A DNA stretch of 50,871 nucleotides from an uncultured Drancourtella sp. GTDB lineage: Bacteria > Bacillota > Clostridia > Lachnospirales > Lachnospiraceae. A program made the translations under genes and the position numbers. The stretch covers positions 1 through 50,871 of the forward strand of contig CALFLL010000041.1 in NCBI GenBank assembly GCA_937880845.1, read 5' to 3'. A model generated the notes under the pieces. It worked only from the letters and a program-made list of their open reading frames with translations, did no database searches and was not told the origin of the DNA. The stretch's first letter is position 1. Each line of letters starts with the position of its first letter. Below, one piece after another: positions 1-7,161 of this stretch.

Positions 1-1830
1 TACCATACATCATCTCAAAAATATATAGCAGAAATTTAATTTATTCTATACTAGTATATAAGGGGTGTATAATAGATAGGAACTGAAAACAGCCTCATAA
101 AGCCCTCTATTTTATCGAGAGTAAAGAAGTCTACACCTAATATATAAAAGTGGCTGTATGAGGCACACAGGAGCTCACAGGACTATTACAGGAGGGTAAA
201 CAGGATGGCATACAGGAAAATAACGGATATAAGAGATACTATTGGTATGAGAGCGGTATTTTATGCCAGAGTATCTACAGCAGAGGAGGAACAGCTAAAC
301 GCTATAGAACTCCAGATTGAGGAGAATAGAGGATGTATTAAGGATCATGGCTGGAAACTGGTAGGAGAGTATATTGATCGCAGTAAGAGCGGTACGATGG
401 TAAAGGGCAGAGATGATTACCAGAGGCTCTATGAGGATCTGTATGAGGATTTATTTGATATTGTAGTAATCAAGGATCAAGAGAGGCTCCAGAGAAATAC
501 TCTGGATTGGTACCTCTTTATTAACAGGGTAGTACAAACAGGAAAGCTCCTGTTTATGTACATGGATGGGAAATTTTACTCCCCAGATGATGCTCTTATC
601 ACAGGTGTACGAGCGATCATAGCGGAGGAGTTTAGTAGAAATCTTAGTAAGAAACTCCATAACTACCACGATCACAGAATAGAAAAAGCCAGACAGGGGC
701 AGGAGATAGCCTTACAAGGTAGTGGTAATGTATATGGATGGGATAAAAAAGATGGTAAGTATTATATAAATCCAGAACAGGCTAAGGTAAGGAGGCTCAT
801 GTGTGAGGGCATTATGGCAAGAAAAGGATCTACCCTCATAGCTAAGGAGCTTAATGATGCTGGATACCGTAACACGGTAGGGAAACCGTGGAAACCTATG
901 GATATACCTAAATTTGTATATGATTGTAAAAATGTAGGTACCATGATTATAAACAAAGAAAGACACGATTTTGAGAGTAAGCAAACTATAAAACTTCCTA
1001 AGGAGGAGTGGGTATATGTAGAAAACGCTCTCCCTCCGATAGTCACACAAGAGGAGTGGGATCTAATCTGTAAGATCCATGAGGAGAGAGTAATAGCCAC
1101 AGGATCCGACAGGAGAGGCAAGAAAACCAGCGGATACTCTTTTAGTGGTAAGCTGGTATGTGGTATCTGTGGGGCTCCTTACTGGAGGAAACAGAGAGTA
1201 TCTAAGGATGAGTACTGGGTATGCAGTACAAAGCAGACTAAAGGCAGGAGAACCAGAAAAAGAGATAGCACGATGGGGAAAGCTGGAGAGATAAATCCTT
1301 TAGGCTGTGATAATGAAAATATCTCTTATAACTCCCTCATGGAGATAATGGGGGTAGTATCAGAGCGATTACAGGCAAATACAGACACAATAAAGCATGA
1401 TATGATAAATTGGCTTACTAAGCTCAGAAAACAGCTCCTAGAGGCAAATGGAGGGCATACAGAGGCAGATCTACAGCGTGAGCTCTCCAGAAAAAGTAAG
1501 TTACTGGATGCCTACTTAGATGGGATCCTAAATAAACAGGAATACCAGAAAAAAGCAGAGGAGTTAGATGAGAGGATCATCCAGCTCAAAGCAGAAACAG
1601 AAAAGAATAAGGCTAACTCTGGAGATATTGCAGAGATAGATAAGGTACTTGCTAACATAGATGAGGAGGTATCCAGATATGTAGATGGTAATGAGAAATT
1701 AAAAGTAGAATACCTCTTAGAGCACTTAGAGCAGGTACAGATATTCCCAGATAAGGTTATAGTTATAGTACCGATATTGAGCGAGGGGATAGTAGTAGAG
1801 AAAACTCAGTATGTATCTAGGGAGAAACGG
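1..1830. mobile_element. Right end of an integrated element carrying a large serine recombinase
   Basis: The element enters from beyond the left window edge and ends where the recombinase gene runs into a host ABC ATPase gene, near 1820-1846. Its codon choice (many CTC, CTA, GTA and AGG codons) differs visibly from the host genes to the right. Only the recombinase is inside the window, so the cargo, the other end and the element type (phage, conjugative or mobilizable element) cannot be judged. A recombinase gene abutting its attachment site is the usual layout for serine-integrase elements. Confidence 0.8.
44..73 (+). promoter_or_regulatory. Candidate promoter of the recombinase gene, followed by a structured leader
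   Basis: A perfect TATAAT at 68-73 has a poor -35 (TTCTAT, 44-49) 18 bases upstream. Transcription would start near 80 and give a leader of about 125 nt. In that leader GCCTCATA (92-99) can pair with TATGAGGC (157-164), enclosing a small CTCT/GAGAG hairpin (105-121). The role of the fold is unknown. Confidence 0.4.
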
Positions 1831-1911
1831 AGCAGGAAAAACAACAACCCTTCGCTGTCTTGCAACGATCATTCATCCGTCATCCGGAGAGATTTATGTA
1901 AACGGACATGA
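205..1911 (+). CDS. Large serine recombinase (site-specific integrase)
   Basis: This cytoplasmic enzyme cuts and rejoins element and host DNA through a phosphoserine intermediate. The resolvase-type catalytic domain spans about residues 15-155, with nucleophile Ser24 in YARVST and the helix motif DQERLQRN. A Recombinase domain follows (about 175-275), then a zinc ribbon starting at CGICG and a coiled coil (about 405-500), the standard large serine recombinase order. The ATG has a strong site, AGGAGGG, 8 bases upstream. From about residue 540 the reading frame passes through the attachment junction into host DNA, so the last ~25 residues (codons 1826-1911) are read out of frame from the ABC ATPase gene. 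The C-terminus should therefore differ in the excised circle. Confidence 0.92.
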   Translation: MAYRKITDIRDTIGMRAVFYARVSTAEEEQLNAIELQIEENRGCIKDHGWKLVGEYIDRSKSGTMVKGRDDYQRLYEDLYEDLFDIVVIKDQERLQRNTLDWYLFINRVVQTGKLLFMYMDGKFYSPDDALITGVRAIIAEEFSRNLSKKLHNYHDHRIEKARQGQEIALQGSGNVYGWDKKDGKYYINPEQAKVRRLMCEGIMARKGSTLIAKELNDAGYRNTVGKPWKPMDIPKFVYDCKNVGTMIINKERHDFESKQTIKLPKEEWVYVENALPPIVTQEEWDLICKIHEERVIATGSDRRGKKTSGYSFSGKLVCGICGAPYWRKQRVSKDEYWVCSTKQTKGRRTRKRDSTMGKAGEINPLGCDNENISYNSLMEIMGVVSERLQANTDTIKHDMINWLTKLRKQLLEANGGHTEADLQRELSRKSKLLDAYLDGILNKQEYQKKAEELDERIIQLKAETEKNKANSGDIAEIDKVLANIDEEVSRYVDGNEKLKVEYLLEHLEQVQIFPDKVIVIVPILSEGIVVEKTQYVSREKRSRKNNNPSLSCNDHSSVIRRDLCKRT

Positions 1912-2452
1912 AGTTCAAAAGGAACCGGAAGAGGTGAGAAAAAATATCGGATTTTTAACAAGTGACATTAAATTGGATCCCCAGTTTTCTTCCGACTATA
2001 TGTTTGATTTTTTCGGGGAACTGAGAGGAATGAGTACAGAGGCAGTCAAACAAAGAAAGCGTGAGTTATTTTCCTATTTCGGGATTGACGACTTTGCACA
2101 TAAAAAGATTAAAGAACTGTCGACCGGTATGAAACAGAAAGCAGCAATCGCAGTCAGTCTTGTACATGATCCGGACATTGTTATTTTCGATGAACCTACC
2201 AACGGGCTTGATATCATCACTGCAAGAAACGTGACGGATTATCTGAAAAAGTTAAAAGAAGAAGGAAAACTTGTCATTGTATCTACTCATATCATGTCTG
2301 AAGCTCAGAAACTTTGTGACAGGATCGGGATCATCATTGACGGGAAAAAGAAAGCGGAAGGTACACTTTCTGAACTTTTGGAACAGACCGGCACACAGGA
2401 TCTGGAGGATGCTTTCTTCAAGTATTATAAAGATGCAAAGGGGGAAGTGTAA
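1811..2452 (+). CDS. natA: NatA-like ABC transporter ATP-binding protein, 5' end removed by the integrated element
   Basis: This is the ATPase subunit of an ABC-2 exporter resembling the sodium-extrusion system NatAB. Walker A (GRNGAGKTT), signature (LSTGMKQK), Walker B (VIFDEPTNGLD) and the H-loop (VSTHIMSEA) are all present. About 30 N-terminal residues, including the first strands and the aromatic A-loop, are missing because the element sits in the Walker A codons. The first in-frame ATG (1811) is element-derived, has no clear ribosome binding site and overlaps the recombinase by 101 bases in another frame. The product is probably inactive or poorly made while the element is present. The remaining codons look intact, so excision could restore the gene. 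Confidence 0.85.
   Translation: MYLGRNGAGKTTTLRCLATIIHPSSGEIYVNGHEVQKEPEEVRKNIGFLTSDIKLDPQFSSDYMFDFFGELRGMSTEAVKQRKRELFSYFGIDDFAHKKIKELSTGMKQKAAIAVSLVHDPDIVIFDEPTNGLDIITARNVTDYLKKLKEEGKLVIVSTHIMSEAQKLCDRIGIIIDGKKKAEGTLSELLEQTGTQDLEDAFFKYYKDAKGEV
1820..1846. other. Element-chromosome junction (att site) in Walker A codons of an ABC ATPase gene
   Basis: In the host frame the bases encode G-R-N-G-A-G-K-T-T. The family consensus is G-P-N-G-A-G-K-T-T, so the Arg codon (1823-1825) is probably element DNA and the bases from the Asn codon (1826) onward are shared core or host. Sequence to the left is recombinase-coding with element codon use. Sequence to the right is a normal ABC ATPase. The exact crossover dinucleotide cannot be fixed without the left junction or an empty site. 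Confidence 0.75.
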
Positions 2453-2454
2453 GT

Positions 2455-3648
2455 ATGAAAACCATATATAGAAAAGAAATGGCAAGGATTTTTAAAGATC
2501 CGAAGATGATTTTTTCAATTTTCCTTCTTCCGGTCATCATCATGGTGGGAATCATGGCAATCGTCGGAAGCCTTTCTGAAAAGGAAGTAGCAAACATCCA
2601 AAGCCATAAATCCATTGTTTACATTGTAAATCAGTCGGAAAGCTTTCAGGCATTTTCCCAAAATGCCAAGCTTCATATGAAAGTAAAAGACATCCGTACG
2701 GAAAAAGAAATAAAAGATGCAAAAGAAGAATTAAAAAACGGAGAGGCGGATTTGATCATTGAATTTCCGAAAAGCTTTGATGAAACGATTCAAAATTATC
2801 AGCAGGGAAGTACGGTGCCTCAGATAAAAACATATTATAATCCGTCAGAAAAGTATTCTCAGAATGCTTTCGAAGTTATTTCCACTCAGGCACTGGAAAC
2901 ATACAGACAGACATTGCTGACACAAAGAGTAGGTGATTTGTCGGAAATTCAGATGTTTACGGTTAACAGTGACAATCCGGATATGGTAGTGCAGGATGAT
3001 AAAAAGGCAAGCGGAGAATTTCTTGGCACCATGCTTCCGTATTTTGTGACGATTCTGCTATTTGCAGGAGCAATGGGAATCGGTACGGAAATGATTGCAG
3101 GAGAAAAAGAACGAGGAACGATGGCAAGCCTTCTTGTAACTCAAGTAAAGAGAAGATCCATCGTTCTCGGAAAAGTATTTGCACTGATGACCATTTCGGG
3201 AATTTCTTCCGTTATTTATATTGTTGCCATGGGAATCAGTTTCCCAAAAGTCATGGGAGGAAATAATGGGTTGGATATCCAGATTTCCATGGATCAGATT
3301 GTGATGACGGGGATTCTTTTAGTGGCAATCGCATTTTTATATTCTTCCATTATCATTCTTCTTTCCGTATTTGCAAGAGATATGAAGGAAGCGGGGTCTT
3401 ACATTACACCGGCCTATATGGTTGTTCTTGTCATCGGGTTAATGAGTATGTTTACAACAAGAGAACCTGTAACGGCAGAATATTTTATCCCATTTTATAA
3501 TACGGCGTTGGCGTTAAAGGGAATCCTTACATCAGAGGTAACAACAGTACAGTATGGAATTACACTGGCAGTTACATTAGGATGTGGCGGAATTCTGACT
3601 GCTGTCATAGCAAAAGCTTTTGAAAGTGAAAAAGTCATGAATCTGTAA
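2455..3648 (+). CDS. natB: NatB-like ABC-2 type permease
   Basis: This is the membrane subunit of the ABC exporter whose ATPase lies immediately upstream: the stop of natA is 2 bases before this ATG, with a G-rich ribosome binding site inside the natA end. One N-terminal membrane helix (about residues 18-40) is followed by a ~150-residue extracytoplasmic domain and five C-terminal helices (from about residue 195), the ABC2_membrane_3/NatB layout. The GEKERGTMASLL segment is typical of the coupling region. Full length at 397 residues. Sodium export is inferred by analogy and the true substrate is unknown. With the operon promoter displaced by the element, expression may depend on element transcription. 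Confidence 0.85.
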   Translation: MKTIYRKEMARIFKDPKMIFSIFLLPVIIMVGIMAIVGSLSEKEVANIQSHKSIVYIVNQSESFQAFSQNAKLHMKVKDIRTEKEIKDAKEELKNGEADLIIEFPKSFDETIQNYQQGSTVPQIKTYYNPSEKYSQNAFEVISTQALETYRQTLLTQRVGDLSEIQMFTVNSDNPDMVVQDDKKASGEFLGTMLPYFVTILLFAGAMGIGTEMIAGEKERGTMASLLVTQVKRRSIVLGKVFALMTISGISSVIYIVAMGISFPKVMGGNNGLDIQISMDQIVMTGILLVAIAFLYSSIIILLSVFARDMKEAGSYITPAYMVVLVIGLMSMFTTREPVTAEYFIPFYNTALALKGILTSEVTTVQYGITLAVTLGCGGILTAVIAKAFESEKVMNL

Positions 3649-3660
3649 CAGAAAAGAAAG

Positions 3661-3700
3661 AAGCGCATATGTTGGTAAAAAGACCGGTGTATGCGCTTTT
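3661..3700 (+). terminator. Terminator after natAB
   Basis: A 9-bp stem, AAGCGCATA (3661-3669) with TATGCGCTT (3690-3698), has a 20-nt loop and runs into TTTT. It lies just after natB and directly before the ylmC start region. Confidence 0.7.
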
Positions 3701-3721
3701 GTGTGTGCGGAAAGGATGGCT

Positions 3722-3979
3722 ATGAGATTGTGTGATTTAAAAGAAAAAGAAGTGATCAATACAGTAGACTGCAGAAGACTTGGATGTGTCGTAGATCTGG
3801 TCGTAGATATGCATAAAGGATGTGTACAGGCAATCGTTGTGCCGGGACCGGGGAAATTTTGTGGGCTGCTCGGATATGACAGTGAATATGTAATTCCGTT
3901 TGAATGTATTTGTAAAGTAGGACCGGATATCATTCTTGTTGATATCTGCGAGGAAAAGTTTTTATGTGAATGTAAATAA
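3722..3979 (+). CDS. ylmC: YlmC/YmxH family PRC-barrel sporulation protein
   Basis: A small protein of 85 residues in which MRLCDLKEKEVIN and the later VVDLVVD and YVIPFECICKVG segments match the YlmC/YmxH family, a PRC-barrel-like fold found in spore-forming Firmicutes. Its biochemical role is not established. The ATG at 3722 is chosen because GGAAAGG lies 6 bases upstream and the family begins at this methionine. GTG at 3701 and ATG at 3716 are in frame but less well placed. It precedes nrdR, which has its own promoter. Confidence 0.8.
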   Translation: MRLCDLKEKEVINTVDCRRLGCVVDLVVDMHKGCVQAIVVPGPGKFCGLLGYDSEYVIPFECICKVGPDIILVDICEEKFLCECK

Positions 3980-3989
3980 AATGAAAATG

Positions 3990-4018
3990 TTGACCGGCTA
4001 TGGCTGTAATGCTATACT
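3990..4018 (+). promoter_or_regulatory. Sigma-A type promoter of nrdR
   Basis: TTGACC (3990-3995), a 17-base spacer, then TATACT (4013-4018), 35 bases before the nrdR ATG. Both hexamers are close to consensus. No NrdR box was recognised next to it. Confidence 0.6.
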
Positions 4019-4053
4019 GAAACCAGAAATTAGGCGAAAGGACGGTACAAAAG

Positions 4054-4524
4054 ATGAAATGTCCATATTGCAACAATCCGGACACAAGAGTTATCGATTC
4101 CAGACCGACGGAAGATGGTTCCTGTATCAGAAGAAGACGTTCCTGTGATGTATGCGGAAAACGCTTCACAACTTATGAAAAAGTCGAAACCATACCTCTT
4201 ATTGTTATTAAAAAAGATAATAATAGAGAGCAGTATGACAGAGAGAAAATCGAAAAAGGAATTCTTCAGGCTTGTTATAAGCGACCGATTTCGGCGGATA
4301 CTATAAGAAAGACCGTAGAGCAGATAGAGAATGAAATTTTTAACAGAGAAGAGAAGGAAATTCCAAGCAAAGTGATCGGAGAAATTGCCATGAATAAGCT
4401 GAAAGATCTGGATGAAGTGGCATATGTCCGTTTTGCTTCTGTGTACCGTGAATTCAAAGATGTAAACACATTCATGGATGAGCTGAAAAGTATTCTCGAT
4501 AAAAAGTCGGAAATAAAAGAATAA
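4054..4524 (+). CDS. nrdR: Transcriptional repressor NrdR
   Basis: NrdR represses ribonucleotide reductase genes in response to bound ATP or dATP. The N-terminal zinc ribbon is complete: CPYC at residues 3-6 and CDVC at 31-34, with the basic RRRRSC segment between. The ATP-cone domain starts near VIKKDNNREQYDREK, and the family motif VAYVRFASVYREF is present. Length 156 is normal. It has its own promoter upstream and a terminator downstream, so it is probably a single-gene unit. No nrd gene lies in the window, so its targets are elsewhere. Confidence 0.95.
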   Translation: MKCPYCNNPDTRVIDSRPTEDGSCIRRRRSCDVCGKRFTTYEKVETIPLIVIKKDNNREQYDREKIEKGILQACYKRPISADTIRKTVEQIENEIFNREEKEIPSKVIGEIAMNKLKDLDEVAYVRFASVYREFKDVNTFMDELKSILDKKSEIKE

Positions 4525-4528
4525 AAGA

Positions 4529-4575
4529 AAGCGTCCGGGCATGAGAGGAGAAAGCATGATCCGGACGCTTTTTGG
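4529..4575 (+). terminator. Terminator after nrdR
   Basis: A 10-bp perfect stem, AAGCGTCCGG (4529-4538) with CCGGACGCTT (4561-4570), has a 22-nt loop and ends in a T run. Confidence 0.75.
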
Positions 4576-4641
4576 CTGTGTGTTTCGGAAAATATCATAC
4601 AATGGATTAATAGAAAGTGAAGAAAAAGAAAGGCATATAAA

Positions 4642-5400
4642 ATGAGAACATATAAACTGACCATTTCTTATGACGGGACAAGATATCAGGGATGGCAGCG
4701 GCAGCCGGGAACAGACCATACCATACAAAGTGTGATCGAAAAGGCGATAAGCAGCATTACCGGATATGAAGGAAAGATACAAGGATCAGGAAGAACCGAC
4801 GGGGGAGTCCATGCATACGGGCAGGTGGCAAGCCTTCGGTTGTCGGGGAAAGTGGATGAATGGGAATTCCGCAAAAAATTAAATGAAAGACTTCCGGAAG
4901 ATATCCGCATCCGGTCTGTGGAACTGGTACCAAATACTTTTCACGGAAGGCGAAGTGCCAAAGGGAAATGTTATGAATACCATGTAGACACAAGAGAAAA
5001 ACCGAATGTGTTTGAACGAAAGTATGCATTCCATTATCCGAAAGGATTAGATATAGAAGCTATGAGAAAGGCAGCTTCATTTTTATGCGGAAGGCATGAT
5101 TTTTCAGGGTTTACCGACAGAAAAGATGAGGAAAGCTGTATCAGGAATCTTTATGAAATAAAGATAGAGCAAAAGAAAGAGTGTATCATTTTGTCATTTA
5201 AAGGAAATGGCTTTATGTATCACATGGTCCGCATTTTAAGCGGAACCCTTTTGGAAGTCGGAAGCGGAGAAAAACGGGCAGAAGACATACCGGCCATCTT
5301 AAATGCAAGGAGCAGACAGAAAGCAGGATTTCTGGCTCCGGCTCATGGCTTGTTTTTAAAAGAAGTGTATTATCAGAAAAAACAGGAGGAAACGAAATGA
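4642..5400 (+). CDS. truA: tRNA pseudouridine(38-40) synthase TruA
   Basis: TruA isomerises uridines 38-40 in the anticodon arm of many tRNAs. The catalytic aspartate is Asp53 in GRTDGGVHA, and the N-terminal motif SYDGTRYQGWQRQ and C-terminal FMYHMVRILSG are family hallmarks. Length 252 is normal. Its last four bases overlap the start of the exonuclease III gene (ATGA), so the two are translationally coupled. Confidence 0.95.
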   Translation: MRTYKLTISYDGTRYQGWQRQPGTDHTIQSVIEKAISSITGYEGKIQGSGRTDGGVHAYGQVASLRLSGKVDEWEFRKKLNERLPEDIRIRSVELVPNTFHGRRSAKGKCYEYHVDTREKPNVFERKYAFHYPKGLDIEAMRKAASFLCGRHDFSGFTDRKDEESCIRNLYEIKIEQKKECIILSFKGNGFMYHMVRILSGTLLEVGSGEKRAEDIPAILNARSRQKAGFLAPAHGLFLKEVYYQKKQEETK

Positions 5401-6152
5401 AACTTATATCTTGGAATGTAAACGGAATCCGTGCATGTGTCCAGAAAGGTTTTAAAGAATTTTTCCAGGATGCAGACGCAGATATTTTCTGTATTCAGGA
5501 AACAAAGATGCAGGAAGGGCAACTACAACTGGATTTTCCCGGATATTATCAATATTGGAATTATGCCGTGAAAAAAGGATACTCCGGAACAGCTGTATTT
5601 ACAAAGAAGGAACCAAAATCCGTGTCTTACGGAATCGGAATCGAAGAGCATGATCAGGAAGGACGTGTCATCACGTTGGAATTTGAAGATTTCTATTTTG
5701 TTACCGTGTATACACCAAATTCCCAGTCCGAGCTTGCAAGACTTTCCTACAGAATGAAATGGGAGGATGATTTCCTGAACTACCTGAAAAAGCTAGAGGA
5801 GAACAAACCGGTTATTTTCTGCGGAGACCTGAATGTGGCAGCCGAAGAGATTGACTTAAAAAATCCAAAAACAAACCGTAAAAATGCCGGATTTACAGAT
5901 GAAGAAAGAGAAAAATTCAGAACAGTAAAGCAATCAGGATTTATTGATACATTCCGGTATTTTTATCCGGATCAGGAAGGAATTTATTCGTGGTGGTCCT
6001 ATCGGTTCAGTGCAAGAAAGAAAAATGCCGGATGGCGTATTGATTATTTTATGGTATCGGATTGTTTAAAAGACCGATTGGATGATGCAAAGATACTTAC
6101 GGATATTATGGGAAGCGATCATTGTCCAGTTGAATTGGATATAAAAGGATAA
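5397..6152 (+). CDS. xth: Exodeoxyribonuclease III / class II AP endonuclease
   Basis: A cytoplasmic base-excision repair enzyme that cuts DNA 5' of abasic sites and has 3'-5' exonuclease and 3'-phosphatase activity. The EEP-fold motifs are in order: WNVNGIRA (residues 6-13), IQETKMQ with the metal-binding Glu, VTVYTPNS, GDLNVA and the C-terminal SDHCPVEL with the catalytic Asp-His. Length 251 is normal. The start overlaps truA by 4 bases. Transcription probably ends at the large palindrome just downstream. Whether ExoA or Xth is the better name cannot be decided from sequence alone. Confidence 0.93.
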   Translation: MKLISWNVNGIRACVQKGFKEFFQDADADIFCIQETKMQEGQLQLDFPGYYQYWNYAVKKGYSGTAVFTKKEPKSVSYGIGIEEHDQEGRVITLEFEDFYFVTVYTPNSQSELARLSYRMKWEDDFLNYLKKLEENKPVIFCGDLNVAAEEIDLKNPKTNRKNAGFTDEEREKFRTVKQSGFIDTFRYFYPDQEGIYSWWSYRFSARKKNAGWRIDYFMVSDCLKDRLDDAKILTDIMGSDHCPVELDIKG

Positions 6153-6164
6153 CAGTATTTTGTA

Positions 6165-6206
6165 TTTTGGGGACGTGTTCCTTTGCAAAGGAACACGTCC
6201 CCAAAA
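6165..6206. repeat. Perfect 42-bp palindrome, probable bidirectional terminator and dispersed repeat
   Basis: Every base from 6165 to 6206 pairs with its partner. The left arm begins TTTTGGGGACGTGTTC and the right arm is its exact complement, with centre TTTGCAAA. It lies between the convergent xth and SDR genes, and the flanking T/A tracts suit termination in both directions. A stem of 21 pairs without a mismatch is far more than a terminator needs, so a REP-like repeated element is possible. No second copy is present in this window. Confidence 0.8.
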
Positions 6207-6234
6207 ATTCAAACAATTTAGAAACAATTTGGTT

Positions 6235-6987
6235 TTAGACAAACCCGCCGTCGAATCCGATGATCTGACCGGTCATGTAGGATGGTGCAATGGCAGTCTG
6301 GAAGATTATTTCTGCTGCTTCATGGGGAGAAGCGAATCGTCCGGCTGGGATTTCGTATTCTAGCTGAGTGCGTTCTTCTGCGTCAAGCTGTGCGTTCATT
6401 TCTGTGTCGATTACGCCGAATGCGATGGCGTTTACCTGAATGTTGCTTGGGGCCAGTTCTTTGGCGAGTGCCTGAGTAAGTCCCTGGACTCCGGCTTTGG
6501 AGGCGGAGTAGGCGGCTTCACAGGAAGCACCGCAGCGTCCCCACATGGAGGAGATATTGATGATGCGGCCTTTCTTGTGTGTGACCATGTTTGGGATGGC
6601 GGCACGGCAGCAATAGAACACGGAGGAGAGATTGGTATTTATAAGTTGCATCCATTGTTCGTCGGACATATCACTTAATAGACCGATATGGGCGATTCCG
6701 GCATTATTGATAAGAACATCTACACCTCCGTTTGTGTAAGGGGAAGAGGAGATGATTTGAAAGATATGTGCGACATCGTCCGGGTTTCCAACGTCTCCGA
6801 TGCAGAGCTCACAGGAGGAGTTTTCCATGGCAAGGATTTCTTCTCGGACTTGTTTCAGTGCTTGGATGGAGTGGGCACAGTTTAAAAATACATGGTATCC
6901 CTTCTTGGCAAACAAAAGGGCACAGGCACGTCCGATTCCTCGGGAAGCTCCGGTGATCAGGACGCTTTCTTTTTTTATCTGTATCAT
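6235..6987 (-). CDS. FabG-like short-chain dehydrogenase/reductase
   Basis: A 250-residue classical SDR using NAD(P)H. Visible motifs are TGASRGIG (residues 13-20, dinucleotide binding), NNAG, the catalytic Ser in NISSMWG, YSASK (Tyr and Lys of the catalytic set), and a C-terminal GQIIGFDGGF. The best-known relatives are 3-oxoacyl-ACP reductase FabG and YmfI, the EF-P 5-aminopentanone reductase. It stands alone, away from fatty acid genes, so a YmfI-type role is possible but unproven. It is divergent from the RND transporter, with a promoter between two direct repeats. Confidence 0.85.
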   Translation of the reverse strand: MIQIKKESVLITGASRGIGRACALLFAKKGYHVFLNCAHSIQALKQVREEILAMENSSCELCIGDVGNPDDVAHIFQIISSSPYTNGGVDVLINNAGIAHIGLLSDMSDEQWMQLINTNLSSVFYCCRAAIPNMVTHKKGRIINISSMWGRCGASCEAAYSASKAGVQGLTQALAKELAPSNIQVNAIAFGVIDTEMNAQLDAEERTQLEYEIPAGRFASPHEAAEIIFQTAIAPSYMTGQIIGFDGGFV

Positions 6988-7020
6988 AATGATATCTCCT
7001 TTTTCTTAAAATATAGATAG

Positions 7021-7087
7021 AATCTTAACGTATATTATACGATACAAATATTGTGAATTGAAGACAGAAGTGATACAATCTTAACGT
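7021..7087. repeat. Direct repeat pair AATCTTAACGT, candidate operators
   Basis: Identical 11-mers occur at 7021-7031 and 7077-7087, 56 bases apart. They flank the SDR promoter in the 174-base region between the divergent SDR and RND genes. The position suits a regulator controlling one or both genes. No regulator gene is adjacent. Confidence 0.4.
7034..7062 (-). promoter_or_regulatory. Promoter of the SDR gene
   Basis: On the minus strand, TTCAAT (7062-7057), a 17-base spacer and a perfect TATAAT (7039-7034) lie about 50 bases before the ATG. The promoter sits between two copies of AATCTTAACGT. Confidence 0.55.
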
Positions 7088-7161
7088 GATTTTCCCGTTT
7101 TGAGGAAAATCTTTACTTGTTTTGAACTATAAAAACAAAATTTTAGAAAGGAAAGCGTTTT

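Noticed and set aside
92..164. GCCTCATA/TATGAGGC pairing as an attachment site or terminal repeat of the element.
   Set aside because: It lies between the promoter and the recombinase start, far from the junction, so a leader fold is more likely.
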